This document shows, piece by piece, positions 26,510 through 34,935 of a stretch of DNA of 64,000 nucleotides. The position numbers were made by a program, and so were the translations under genes. The stretch spans positions 1 through 64,000 of the forward strand of contig NZ_BAEI01000011.1 in the NCBI RefSeq assembly GCF_000241325.1, in the 5' to 3' direction. Positions within the stretch are counted from its first letter, which is position 1, and the number at the start of each line of letters is the position of its first letter. This DNA comes from Gordonia polyisoprenivorans NBRC 16320 = JCM 10675. Lineage in GTDB: Bacteria > Actinomycetota > Actinomycetes > Mycobacteriales > Mycobacteriaceae. The notes under the pieces are model-generated. The model was given only the letters and a program-made list of their open reading frames with translations. It did no database searches and had not been told where the DNA came from.

Positions 26510-28092
26510 TCACCGGCTACCGGCTGCTGTTCGGGCTGGCGCTGCGGCGCGAACGGATTCTGGCACCGGCCACGGTGGTCATCTTCGTGCTGGTGAATCT
26601 GGCGACCGCGGCCTCGATCGCCTCGGCCTATGGAACGCCGGAGAAGCGACGCTTGCTGGCGGCCGGTCCGGGGGCCAACGCCGCCTTCCGTTTCCTGCTC
26701 GGCGACACCGTGCACATCCAGTCCATCGCCTCGGCAACCGTCTGGCGCGCAGGTCTTTTCATGATCGCCGCGCTCGGCGTGTGCACGGTGTTGATGGTGG
26801 TGCGCCAGACCCGCCGGGAGGAGGAGCTCGGTCGTGCGGAACTGATCCGGTCCGGGGTGGTCGGGCCGCTCGCGCCGACCGCGGCGGCGGCCAGCGTCGC
26901 GTCGCTGTTCGGGATCGCGGTGGCGGCGCCGATGTCATTGATGCTCTTCGGGTTCGGCGCGGATGCCGCGTCGGTCGGCATCGTCTTCGCCCAGTACGCC
27001 GGCACCGCGCTCGCCGCGGTCGGCGTCGGACTGCTGACCGCGCAGGTGGCGGCGACCGGGCACATCGGCAATCTCGTCGGCGCCTCGGTCGTCCTCGTTG
27101 GCTATCTGTTGCGCGGAATCCCGGACGCCACCGGCGACGTGGGGTGGTTGCGGTGGATCAGCCCGGTCGGCTGGGCGCAGGTGATGGACCCGTTCGGCGC
27201 CAACAACGCGTGGCCGCTGCTCGCGGACCTCGCGGTGCTGGCTTGTTGTGGTGCCGCTGCGGGCTGGGTGGCCGGCCATCGCGATCTCGGCGGCGGCCTC
27301 ATCGCCCCGCGACCCGGCCCCGCGGGCACCGACCGGCTGCCGAATGTGGAGGCGATGGTCGCGCAGACCTCGACGCCGCTGCTCCGGTCATGGCTCGGCG
27401 GACTCGGTGTCTACGCACTCGTCATCGGCTTCATGGGACCGTCGGTCGACCAACTGGCACAAGGGAATCAGCTGGTCACCGACGTACTCTCGGCACGTCT
27501 GGGCGGCATCGGTCTGAGCACCGTGTTCGCGGTGACGATGACCTCGATCCTCGCCGTCGCGGCCGGCGCGTGGGCGGTCACCCTCGCCGAACGGATGCGC
27601 ACCGAGGAGGCCTCGGGCCGCGCCGAAGCCGTGCTCGCGACCCCGACGGCGCGAGGTCGGTACTTCCTGGCCTACGCGCTCGTCGCCGGTGGCGGGCTGG
27701 TGGCGGCGATGGTCGTCACCGCGGTGTGCATCGTCGTCGGCAACGGCATCGCCGGCGGTGGTTGGGCAACGCCCGCCGCGCATCAGGCGCAGATCGCCGC
27801 GGTCCAGCTTCCGGCGATGTTCGTCATCGGCGCACTGGTGGTGGCGCTCTATGCGGTGGCGCCCGTGCTGGTGCACCTGGGGTGGCCGGTGGTGGTCGTC
27901 GCCCTGCTTCTCGGTCCGCTGTCGGGGATGTTCAACCTGCCGCAGTGGGTCGACGACCTGTCGCCGTTCACCCACGTCCCGCTCGTCCCGGTGGAGCCGA
28001 TGCGATGGCTGCCGGTGGTGGTGATGCTGTGCGTCGCCGGCGGACTCGTGCTGGTCGGATGGATCTCGTTCCGACACCGCGACATCGGCTGA
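26506..28092 (+). CDS. ABC-2 type exporter permease (Rv1217c-like)
   Basis: A 528-residue membrane protein with about 12 hydrophobic segments in two similar halves. Each half carries a cytoplasmic [15 protein letters not shown] / [16 protein letters not shown] motif, a feature of the polyketide-antibiotic (tetronasin-type) exporters. Start GTG 26506 overlaps the ATPase stop. With the ATPase it would form an efflux pump; in M. tuberculosis the equivalent pair is linked to drug export. The actual substrate here is unknown. Confidence 0.85.
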   Translation: MITGYRLLFGLALRRERILAPATVVIFVLVNLATAASIASAYGTPEKRRLLAAGPGANAAFRFLLGDTVHIQSIASATVWRAGLFMIAALGVCTVLMVVRQTRREEELGRAELIRSGVVGPLAPTAAAASVASLFGIAVAAPMSLMLFGFGADAASVGIVFAQYAGTALAAVGVGLLTAQVAATGHIGNLVGASVVLVGYLLRGIPDATGDVGWLRWISPVGWAQVMDPFGANNAWPLLADLAVLACCGAAAGWVAGHRDLGGGLIAPRPGPAGTDRLPNVEAMVAQTSTPLLRSWLGGLGVYALVIGFMGPSVDQLAQGNQLVTDVLSARLGGIGLSTVFAVTMTSILAVAAGAWAVTLAERMRTEEASGRAEAVLATPTARGRYFLAYALVAGGGLVAAMVVTAVCIVVGNGIAGGGWATPAAHQAQIAAVQLPAMFVIGALVVALYAVAPVLVHLGWPVVVVALLLGPLSGMFNLPQWVDDLSPFTHVPLVPVEPMRWLPVVVMLCVAGGLVLVGWISFRHRDIG

Positions 28093-28112
28093 GCAGCGTC
28101 AGCTCGGCGAAG

Positions 28113-28358
28113 TCAGCCCGCGAGGCCCTTGGCGGTGCCGACGGCGATGTCCTTGGCCTCGATCGCCTTGTCCTTGACCTCGATGCCCAGACGCGCCACC
28201 ACGGCGGCCTTGGCCGCGGGATCGAGCTCGTCGATCGTCTCCTCGATCTTCGCGGTGGCCGCGTCCACGAGGGTCTTCTCCCGCCGCAAGAACACCAGTA
28301 GCGCCACGATCAGCCCGAGGCCGACGATGATGAGAGCGATCTTCGCGTTCTTCGACAC
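28113..28358 (-). CDS. Small membrane-anchored helical protein
   Basis: 81 residues from GTG 28358, with AAAGGA upstream. One N-terminal helix (AKIALIIVGLGLIVALLVFL) is followed by an amphipathic, Lys/Glu/Ala-rich tail (VDAATAKIEETIDELDPAAKAAV). It converges with the ABC permease gene, 20 bases apart. I do not recognise a family; the tail resembles small stress-type or antitoxin-like helical proteins only loosely. Confidence 0.6.
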   Translation of the reverse strand: MSKNAKIALIIVGLGLIVALLVFLRREKTLVDAATAKIEETIDELDPAAKAAVVARLGIEVKDKAIEAKDIAVGTAKGLAG

Positions 28359-28520
28359 GTCGATGGGTCCTTTCGCTGGAGGTGGCCCGCGGCCGTCGCG
28401 GGTCCCGTCCCCAGTCTGCCTCACGTGGTGAGGTGCGACGGAGAGTTGATACGGGGAGTATGTTCGCGATGTCCGGTATGCGCGCCGGGCGCACCACGCG
28501 ATCGAGGCCAGGAGCTCACT

Positions 28521-29190
28521 GTGCTGGAATGGAACGGCGTCGATCCGGGCCTGTTCACCTCGGTGCTCGATCGCGCCGAGGGCGGGTGTGCCGACGGTTC
28601 TGGTGGTCGAGGGCGAACCCGGACTCGGCAAGACCAGCCTCCTGGCGGACCTGATCGCGCAAGCACGAAATTTTCGGGTCCTGACGGCCGACGGCGTGCA
28701 GAACGATCGCGCACCGTATGCGCTGCTGACCCAATGGGGAGTCGAACCGGGTCGAATGTTCGACGGTGGGCAATCCACGCCCCGGGTGGCTGCCCAAGGA
28801 CTGCGTGACCGCCTCGATGCGTTGGCCGCCGCCGGACCGGTACTGCTGGTCGCCGACGACCTGCAGTGGGCTGACCCGGAGTCGGTCGATGCGCTGCTCT
28901 GGCTGTTGCGACGCACCGCCGGGGATCGGCTGCTGGTGGCGGTCGGCACGCGGCCGCCGGCGCCTGGGCAACACCCCGACTGGAAGCGGTGGATCGAGGG
29001 TCCCGGCGCAGCGGTGACGATCACGCTGACCGGTCTGACGCGCGGGCAGGTGGCCGAGATGGCACGTCGTCGGTGGCCGAGTATCTCCGACGAACTGGTG
29101 GGTCGGCTGCACGAACACACCGGCGGCAACCCGTTGTATCTGAAAACCCTTCTCGCCGAACACGAGCTTGCGAGGAGTTCTCGGCGGTGG
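28521..29190 (+). pseudogene. Remnant of a LuxR-type AAA/STAND ATPase regulator gene
   Basis: A GTG at 28521 after AGGAGC starts VLEWNGVDPGLFTSVLDRAEGG. At about 28585 one extra G in GGCGGGTGTGCC shifts the frame; the true continuation is VPTVLVVEGEPGLGKTSLLADL. It goes on with Walker A (GEPGLGKTS), Walker B (VLLVADDLQWADPESVDAL) and HTGGNPLYLKTLLAEHE, the standard start of large LuxR-type ATPase regulators, which normally run to 850 residues or more. After about 29175 the family sequence stops and the frame enters unrelated DNA. The gene is both frameshifted and truncated. A sequencing error could explain the frameshift but not the truncation. Confidence 0.7.
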
Positions 29191-29260
29191 AACACCCCGC
29201 CAGTGCGGTCAACGCCGTCGCGACGACCCCCACCGTGAGAAGGCGGAATTTCAGATTCAT
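29165..29260 (-). pseudogene. 5' fragment of a lipoprotein gene
   Basis: On the minus strand from ATG 29260, with GGAG about 10 bases upstream, the frame reads MNLKFRLLTVGVVATALTAL then AGCSTAENSS. This is a complete lipoprotein signal peptide with the lipobox LAGC. After about residue 30 it runs into the reverse complement of the LuxR-type gene and becomes an Arg-rich nonsense tail. The fragment meets the truncated ATPase gene tail to tail, so a deletion probably removed the 3' ends of two convergent genes. Confidence 0.6.
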
Positions 29261-29394
29261 GACGGGCTCCGATCCAGATGTGACCTGCGAAAAGGTCCTT
29301 CATCTCGTTCTAGAGCCCGCCGCCCCCCGACACCCTGGTGACAATTGGCAGTCTTCGTCACCGAGCCGCCGGGCCGGCGTCGCGGATTGGTCGA

Positions 29395-30522
29395 CTAGAG
29401 GCCGGGTTTGACCACGTCACCCCACCCTTCGACGTCCTCGGGCCGCCGCGGTGCGGCGCCGGTGTAGAGCGCGGCCGGGCGGACGAGTTTGCCGAGCTGC
29501 TTCTGTTCGAGGATGTGTGCGCACCAGCCCGCGGTCCGGCCGCAGGTGAACATGGCGGGCATCATGTGCGTGGGTACCTCGGCGTAGTCGAGGATGACCG
29601 CCGCCCAGAACTCGACGTTGGTCTCGATCGCGCGGTCCGGGCGGCGTTCGCGCAGTTCGGTGAGTGCGGCCTGCTCCAACGCCGCGGCCACCTCGTAGCG
29701 GGGCACCCCGAGCTGTTGGGCGGTGCGGCGCAGGACGCGGGCTCGCGGGTCCTCGGCGCGATAGACCCGGTGACCGAACCCCATCAGCTTTTCCTTGCGG
29801 TCGAGGATGCCCTTGACCAGCGCCCGCGCGTCCCCGGTGCGCTCGACCTCCTCGATCATCGGCAGCACCCGTGCCGGTGCGCCACCGTGCAGCGGCCCCG
29901 ACATCGCGCCGATCGCCCCGGACAGCGCCGCTGCCACATCGGCTCCGGTACTGGCGATCACCCGGGCGGTGAACGTCGACGCGTTGAGTCCGTGTTCGGC
30001 CGCTCCGACCCAGTAGGCGTCGATCGCGGCGATGTGCTTCGGGTCCGGATCGCCCTTCCACCGGGTCATGAATCGTGCTGTGACGGTGTCACATTCGTCG
30101 ATGATGCGCTGCGGCACGGCAGGTTGGTGAATGCCGCGGGCCGACTGCGCGACGTAGGACAGTGCCATCACCGACGCGCGCGCCAGGTTCGCGCGGGCGG
30201 TGGCGTCGTCGATGTCGAGCAGCGGCCGGTAGCCCCAGATGGGGGCGAGCATCGCCAGCGCGGCCTGCACGTCGACGCGGACGTCGCCGGTGTGGATGGG
30301 CAGCGGGAAGGGTTCCGCGGGTGGCAGACCGTCGCCGAACCGGCCGTCGACGAGCAGTGCCCACACGTCGGCGAAGGTGACCTTGTTCTCGACGAGATCC
30401 TCGATGTCGACACCGCGGTAGCGCAGGTTGCCGCCGTTCTTGTCCGGTTCGGCGATCTCGGTGGTGAAGGCGACGACGCCCTCGAGGCCGGGGACGAAGT
30501 CGTCGGGGATCTTGTTCGTCAT
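29395..30522 (-). CDS. citA: Citrate synthase (second, CitA type)
   Basis: 375 residues from ATG 30522 with AAGGTGG upstream. It is a citrate synthase, condensing oxaloacetate and acetyl-CoA. GPLHGGAPARVL and LMGFGHRVYRAEDPRARVL carry the two active-site His residues, and ETNVEFWAAVILDYAEVP the catalytic Asp region (replaced context EF rather than DFY). RYRGVDIEDLVE is the usual front motif. Size and position fit M. tuberculosis CitA (Rv0889c). The larger GltA2 is also in this window. 2-Methylcitrate synthase activity is a possible alternative. Divergent from pdxH. Confidence 0.88.
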   Translation of the reverse strand: MTNKIPDDFVPGLEGVVAFTTEIAEPDKNGGNLRYRGVDIEDLVENKVTFADVWALLVDGRFGDGLPPAEPFPLPIHTGDVRVDVQAALAMLAPIWGYRPLLDIDDATARANLARASVMALSYVAQSARGIHQPAVPQRIIDECDTVTARFMTRWKGDPDPKHIAAIDAYWVGAAEHGLNASTFTARVIASTGADVAAALSGAIGAMSGPLHGGAPARVLPMIEEVERTGDARALVKGILDRKEKLMGFGHRVYRAEDPRARVLRRTAQQLGVPRYEVAAALEQAALTELRERRPDRAIETNVEFWAAVILDYAEVPTHMMPAMFTCGRTAGWCAHILEQKQLGKLVRPAALYTGAAPRRPEDVEGWGDVVKPGL

Positions 30523-30682
30523 GTCTGCGACCACCTTCTGTTCCGCACGGCGCTGTGCCGGGGATGCCGGGCTGGGGGCATCCTCTGTGTGCACTGTAGG
30601 ACAGTCCGCAGAGGCCGTCATACCGGGGAGTAACCGCCCCGCCACGCTGGTCACGGCACTCGCCCGGAGTAGCGTCTGGACA

Positions 30683-31432
30683 GTGAGCGAATCCATCGAC
30701 GGCGGGCCCCGACGCCCCGGGATCGACCTGCCCAACATGCGTGTCGGGTACGGCGGCGGCATCCCGCCCAACGTTGGCGACGGAGATCGCGCGGCCGGGG
30801 CCGACGGGGTGCGCGACAACCTCGATCCGAGTTGGTTGCGCGGCGACCCACCGTGGCTCGATCTGTTCGAGGTGTGGTTGCACGAGGCCCTCGACGCGCG
30901 GATACCCGAGCCGAATGCGATGGTCCTCGGCACCGTCGACGCCCATGGGTTGCCGGCCACGCGGACCGTGCTGTGCAAGGGCGCCGACGCCGCCGGAATC
31001 GTGTTCTTCACCGGCTACGACTCCGACAAGGGCCATGACTTGGCCGCCAATCCCGTTGCGTCGGTGACCTTCCCGTGGATCGCACTGGAGCGTCAGGTGC
31101 ACTTCCGGGGCGCGGTGGTCCGAGTGAGTCCCGAAGAGACGCAAGACTATTGGTACAAGCGGCCGCGGGGTTCGCAGCTCTCGGCGCTCGCCTCCGAGCA
31201 GTCCCGTCCCATCGGCAGCCGGGCGGAGTTGGAGGCGAAGGCGGCCGAAGTCGCTGCGCGGTGTGGCGGCATCGACGGAGACACCCCGGTCCCGGTGCCC
31301 CCGCAGTGGGGTGGGTATCGCCTGGAGCCGGCGTGCGTCGAATTCTGGCAGGGCCGCGCGAACCGGCTGCACAACCGGATACGTCTGACGATGGTCGACG
31401 GGGTCTGGGAAGTCCTGCGGCTGCAGCCGTGA
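30683..31432 (+). CDS. pdxH: Pyridoxamine 5'-phosphate oxidase
   Basis: 249 residues from GTG 30683. PdxH is an FMN enzyme that makes pyridoxal phosphate from the pyridoxamine or pyridoxine phosphate. ATRTVLCKGADAAGIVFFTGYDSDKGHDLAANP, FPWIALERQVHFRGAVVRV, YWYKRPRGSQLSALASEQS and the C-terminal FWQGRANRLHNRI with the conserved Arg/His residues are all present. An N-terminal extension of about 50 residues (MRVGYGGG...WLRGDPPWLDLF) is normal for the family. It overlaps the PadR gene by four bases (GTGA). Confidence 0.92.
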   Translation: MSESIDGGPRRPGIDLPNMRVGYGGGIPPNVGDGDRAAGADGVRDNLDPSWLRGDPPWLDLFEVWLHEALDARIPEPNAMVLGTVDAHGLPATRTVLCKGADAAGIVFFTGYDSDKGHDLAANPVASVTFPWIALERQVHFRGAVVRVSPEETQDYWYKRPRGSQLSALASEQSRPIGSRAELEAKAAEVAARCGGIDGDTPVPVPPQWGGYRLEPACVEFWQGRANRLHNRIRLTMVDGVWEVLRLQP

Positions 31433-32058
31433 GCCTGCGACACGCACTGCTGGCCCTGCTCAGCGCCGGGCCGGCGACCGGATACGACGCCGCGAAGCGG
31501 TTCAGCGGTTCGGTCGGGCACGTGTGGTCGGCGCCGGACTCGCAGATCTATCCCGAGCTCAAGCGGATGCAAGGTGACGGACTCGTGGAGAGCAGCGCCG
31601 TCCGCTGGGGGCCGCGCAGTACCAAGACCCAGTACACGATCACCGACGCCGGACTCGAGGAACTGATCGACTGGGCGGGCAGAGCGCTGCCGTACTCGCC
31701 GCCGCGCGACACCCACCACCTACAGGCCGCCTATCTCGAATGGACCGATGCCGCGGGCGCGCGGCGATTCTTCGAAGATCACATCGCCCATCACACCGAG
31801 CAGCGGCAGTTGCTGCTCGCGGTGCACGCGGGAATCGTCGCGCGCACCGATCCGATGATCATGCGCAGGCTCTCGCGTTTTCCCGACTCCGATCACGAGC
31901 GGATCGTGGCCTTCAAGGCGCACACCTATGCCGGGATGGTCGCCCGGAGCGAGGCGGAGATCGCCTGGGCACGCGAGGGTCTGGCGATGCTCGACAGCCT
32001 GGCCACCGACGGCGGAGTAGGCGGGGGAGCGGCCGGGGGCAATTCTTCGATCCCCTAA
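31429..32058 (+). CDS. PadR-family regulator
   Basis: 209 residues from GTG 31429, overlapping the pdxH stop. The PadR winged helix is SLRHALLALLSAGPATGYDAAKRFSGSVGHVWSAPDSQIYPELKRMQGDGLVESSAV, followed by the C-terminal coiled-coil (Vir) domain. The final residues are a Gly-rich tail (GGVGGGAAGGNSS). An MFS exporter gene starts 9 bases downstream on the same strand. It is likely the local regulator of that pump, as PadR proteins often are. Confidence 0.85.
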   Translation: MSLRHALLALLSAGPATGYDAAKRFSGSVGHVWSAPDSQIYPELKRMQGDGLVESSAVRWGPRSTKTQYTITDAGLEELIDWAGRALPYSPPRDTHHLQAAYLEWTDAAGARRFFEDHIAHHTEQRQLLLAVHAGIVARTDPMIMRRLSRFPDSDHERIVAFKAHTYAGMVARSEAEIAWAREGLAMLDSLATDGGVGGGAAGGNSSIP

Positions 32059-32067
32059 GCTGTTTCG

Positions 32068-33336
32068 GTGCGTCGTCTCCTGGCCGACACCCGGCCGCTG
32101 TCCAATCGATATTTCCGGAGACTGTGGTGGGCCAACATCGTCACGGTCATCGGCGCGCAGCTCACCGTGGTGGCGGTGCCTGCGCAGATCTACGAGATCA
32201 CCGGTAGCTCAGCCTATGTCGGACTCACCGGAATATTCGGTTTGGTCCCTTTGGTCGTATTCGGCCTCTGGGGCGGGGCGCTTGCCGACGTCATGGATCG
32301 CCGGCTCATCCTGGTCGTCACCACTGTCGGACTCATCGGCACCAGTGCGCTGTTCTGGGTGCAGTCGGCGATGGGCTGGAACAACGTCTGGATCATCCTG
32401 TCGCTCTTCACCGTTCAGCAGGCCTTCTTCGCGGTCAATCAGCCGACACGGACAGCGGTGCTCCCGCGGTTGCTGCCCGCGTCCGAACTGCCGGCGGCGC
32501 TGTCGCTGAACATGACGGTGATGCAGGCCGGCGCGATCGCCGGACCGCTCGTCGGCGGCGCGTTGATCCCGGTGCTGGGGTATTCGGTGCTGTACCTGAT
32601 CGACACGATCTTCTTGTTCGCCACGCTGTGGGCGGTGATCCTGCTGCCTGCGCTGCGTCCGGAGAGCGAGCACGCGCCGAAGGTCGCGGGATTGCGGTCC
32701 GTGATCGACGGCCTGACCTATCTCGCCCGGCACAAGGTGCTGATGGCGTCCTTCCTCGTCGATCTGATCGCGATGATCTTCGGCATGCCTCGGGCGCTGT
32801 TCCCGCAGATGGCGCACGAGAACTTCGGTGGTCCGTCCGGTGGCGGCCTCGCCTTTGCGCTGCTGTTCGTCGCGATCTCGGCGGGCGCCGTCGTCGGCGG
32901 GGTGTTCTCCGGGTGGGTCAGTCGTGTTCAGCGGCAGGGATTCGCGGTGATCATGTGCATCCTCATCTGGGGTGTGGCGATCGCGCTCTCGGGTGTGGCG
33001 GTGGGGTTCGCCGGCGGGTCGGCGATGCCGTGGCTGCCGGTCGTCCTGGTGCTGTTGATGATCGGCGGCGCCGCCGACATGGCCTCGGCGGCCTTCCGCC
33101 AGTCGATCCTGCTGGCCGCGGCCAACGACGAGGTGCGCGGGCGACTGCAGGGGGTGTTCATCGTCGTGGTTGCCGGTGGTCCGCGCATCGCCGACGTCGC
33201 GCACGGTTCGGCGGCAGCGGTCGTCGGCGTCGCGGCGACCACGGCCTTCGGCGGAGCGGCCGTGGTGGTGCTGACCATCGTTGCCGCACTGTTCATTCCG
33301 GCTTTCGTTCGCTACCGCGTCGGCCAACACGCCTGA
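32068..33336 (+). CDS. MFS transporter, EntS/enterobactin-exporter-like
   Basis: A 422-residue, 12-helix transporter of the major facilitator superfamily. The front reads LSNRYFRRLWWANIVTVIGAQLTVVAVPAQIYEITGSSAYVGLTG, and the loop GGALADVMDRRLILVVT is the A-motif variant; this is the MFS_3 (EntS) type, often siderophore or drug exporters. The GTG start at 32068 is only 9 bases after the PadR gene. Substrate unknown. Confidence 0.8.
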   Translation: MRRLLADTRPLSNRYFRRLWWANIVTVIGAQLTVVAVPAQIYEITGSSAYVGLTGIFGLVPLVVFGLWGGALADVMDRRLILVVTTVGLIGTSALFWVQSAMGWNNVWIILSLFTVQQAFFAVNQPTRTAVLPRLLPASELPAALSLNMTVMQAGAIAGPLVGGALIPVLGYSVLYLIDTIFLFATLWAVILLPALRPESEHAPKVAGLRSVIDGLTYLARHKVLMASFLVDLIAMIFGMPRALFPQMAHENFGGPSGGGLAFALLFVAISAGAVVGGVFSGWVSRVQRQGFAVIMCILIWGVAIALSGVAVGFAGGSAMPWLPVVLVLLMIGGAADMASAAFRQSILLAAANDEVRGRLQGVFIVVVAGGPRIADVAHGSAAAVVGVAATTAFGGAAVVVLTIVAALFIPAFVRYRVGQHA

Positions 33337-33391
33337 CCGCGGCAGCCGCGCTGATCAGCGAATCCTCTCGATCGGTGTCACCATGGTGGCC

Positions 33392-34468
33392 ATGACTGCG
33401 ACCGTCGACGAGTCCGTGGACTCCTTTCGCGTTCCGATCATCGACATCTCCGCCTACACCGACGGAGGTAGCGCCGCCGACCGCGCGGTGGTCGCGGCGC
33501 AGATCGATGACGCGGCGAGTTCGGTCGGATTCATGCAGATCGTCGGCCACCAGATCCCCTCCGCGGTGATCGAGGAGTTCACCGCCGTCATGGACGACTT
33601 CTTCGCGTTGCCGCTCGACGAGAAGAAGGCCTACCGGACGCCGCCGCAGATCAACCGTGGTTATGCACCTCCGAAATCCGAGTCGCTGTCGCTGAGTCTC
33701 GGCGTGGAATCGGCGGGGCGGATGAATGATTTCTTCGAGGCATTCAACGTGGGCGTCGAGGCGAAGCAGTATCCCGGACTCGAGCTGCCCGCCGATCACT
33801 ACGCCGACAACACCTGGCCCGCGGTCAGTCATTTCCAGGCTGCGGTGTCGACGTATTTCGTCGAGGCCCGACGCGTCGCACACGTGCTGACGCGCATCTT
33901 CGCCGACGCACTCGACCTCCCGCCGGACTTCTTCGACGGCTACACCGACCATTCCCTCGACGTGCTGCGGATGAACAACTATGCGCTGCCGCCCGGCGAG
34001 ATCGAACTCGACGGTGAACTGACCGGCATGGGCGAGCACACCGACTACGGCATCGTCACGGTGCTCTGGGCAGACCAGGTGCGCGGCCTGCAGGTGCTCG
34101 ACCACCACGGGGTGTGGCATGACGTCGCCCCGACCGACGGTGCGCTCCTCATCAACCTCGGTGACCTGATGGCGCGCTGGACCAACGAACGCTGGATGTC
34201 GACACTGCACCGCGTCAAGCCGCCCATCGTCGACGGCACCATCGAACGGCGCAGGTCTGCCGCCTACTTCCATGACGGCAACATCGACGCCACCATCTCC
34301 ACACTGCCGTCCTGTGTGGGCGCCGGCAGCCGCTACTCGCCGATCACCGTCGGCGAGCACATCGGTGCCAAACTCGCGGGTTCGCGTGCCGGACAAGCCA
34401 ATCCGTACGCAAAGCGTGAGGCCGCCCGCGTGCAGCGCGCGATGCAGCGAGGCCTCGGCCAGCAGTAG
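33392..34468 (+). CDS. 2-Oxoglutarate/Fe(II) oxygenase, isopenicillin N synthase family
   Basis: 358 residues from ATG 33392; ATG 33383 three codons earlier is equally possible. The iron facial triad is visible: His and Asp in GMGEHTDYGIVTVLW and the distal His in WMSTLHRVKPP. The 2-oxoglutarate Arg-x-Ser motif is RRSAAYFHDGN. The N-terminal DIOX_N part (VPIIDISAYTDG...FMQIVGHQIP) is complete. These enzymes oxidise small metabolites; the substrate is unknown. It stands alone between the MFS gene and the repeat-rich DUF222 region. Confidence 0.85.
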   Translation: MTATVDESVDSFRVPIIDISAYTDGGSAADRAVVAAQIDDAASSVGFMQIVGHQIPSAVIEEFTAVMDDFFALPLDEKKAYRTPPQINRGYAPPKSESLSLSLGVESAGRMNDFFEAFNVGVEAKQYPGLELPADHYADNTWPAVSHFQAAVSTYFVEARRVAHVLTRIFADALDLPPDFFDGYTDHSLDVLRMNNYALPPGEIELDGELTGMGEHTDYGIVTVLWADQVRGLQVLDHHGVWHDVAPTDGALLINLGDLMARWTNERWMSTLHRVKPPIVDGTIERRRSAAYFHDGNIDATISTLPSCVGAGSRYSPITVGEHIGAKLAGSRAGQANPYAKREAARVQRAMQRGLGQQ

Positions 34469-34534
34469 CGTCCCGGGTAGGCATCCTCTGCTCGATGGCC
34501 GTAGGCTTCCTTCCCTCCGCTGGTCCCCGCCCGA

Positions 34535-34730
34535 TGGTCGAGGTGCGAGCCGCGTGCGGCGAGCCTCGAGACCGCTTGTGCCGGTGCTGGTTCGGTTCGA
34601 CGGGTGGTGCGGATACTCATCGGCGAGCGGGGTCTCGAGGCCTCGTCGCTGGCGCTCCTCGGCACCTCGACCACCGGAAAGGATCCCCCGGTGGTCGAGG
34701 TGCGAGCCGCGTGCGGCGAGCCTCGAGACC
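34535..34730. repeat. Three copies of the dispersed GGTCTCGAGGC element, alternating orientation
   Basis: The 39-base stretch at 34535-34573 (starting TGGTCGAGGTGCGAGCC, ending GAGCCTCGAGACC) is repeated exactly at 34692-34730. Between them, at 34631-34673, lies an inverted, diverged copy (GGTCTCGAGGCCTCGTCG...CACCTCGACCA). They sit upstream of the DUF222/HNH gene in the gene-free stretch 34469-34935. Confidence 0.85.
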
Positions 34731-34763
34731 CTGGTGAGATGACAAGCATCGCAACCACATCCA

Positions 34764-34826
34764 CTACCCACTCGACGCAACAGAGCGCCCGGTCGACGTA
34801 ATTCGACGCCCGGTCGATGAGTGGAG
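34764..34826. repeat. Three 21-base repeats shared with the permease N-terminus
   Basis: Units start at 34764, 34785 and 34806. TCGACGCAACAGAGCGCCCG here compares with TCGACGCAGGAGAGCGCCCG at 15871-15890. The period (21 bases) is the same as in the permease coding sequence at 15821-15904. Confidence 0.8.
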
Positions 34827-34831
34827 AATAG

Positions 34832-34903
34832 TTGTCCACAGATTTCTCGAGCCGCGCGATCGCCGGACCGGTTTTGTCGGTACCCCTTCGTACACTTGTT
34901 CTC
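34832..34903 (+). promoter_or_regulatory. TTGTCCACA box and SOS-box-like site before the DUF222/HNH gene
   Basis: TTGTCCACA at 34832-34840 matches the actinobacterial DnaA box. TCGTACACTTGTTCTC at 34888-34903 matches about 12 of 16 positions of the mycobacterial LexA pattern TCGAACACATGTTCGA, 32 bases before the start. The partial DUF222 gene at the left edge has both elements in the same order, orientation and roughly the same distances. Confidence 0.4.
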
Positions 34904-34935
34904 ATCACGTCCGATCGCGGGAGGGGAGGTACCTG

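Noticed and set aside
26478..28301. A 607-codon plus-strand frame overlapping the ABC permease
   Set aside because: It is an Arg/Gly-rich off-frame translation of a well-supported multi-helix permease (26506-28092).
34832..34840. A replication origin suggested by the DnaA-like box
   Set aside because: Only one box is present, there is no AT-rich region and no dnaA/dnaN nearby. A similar single box precedes the other DUF222-type gene, so a gene-linked role is more likely.
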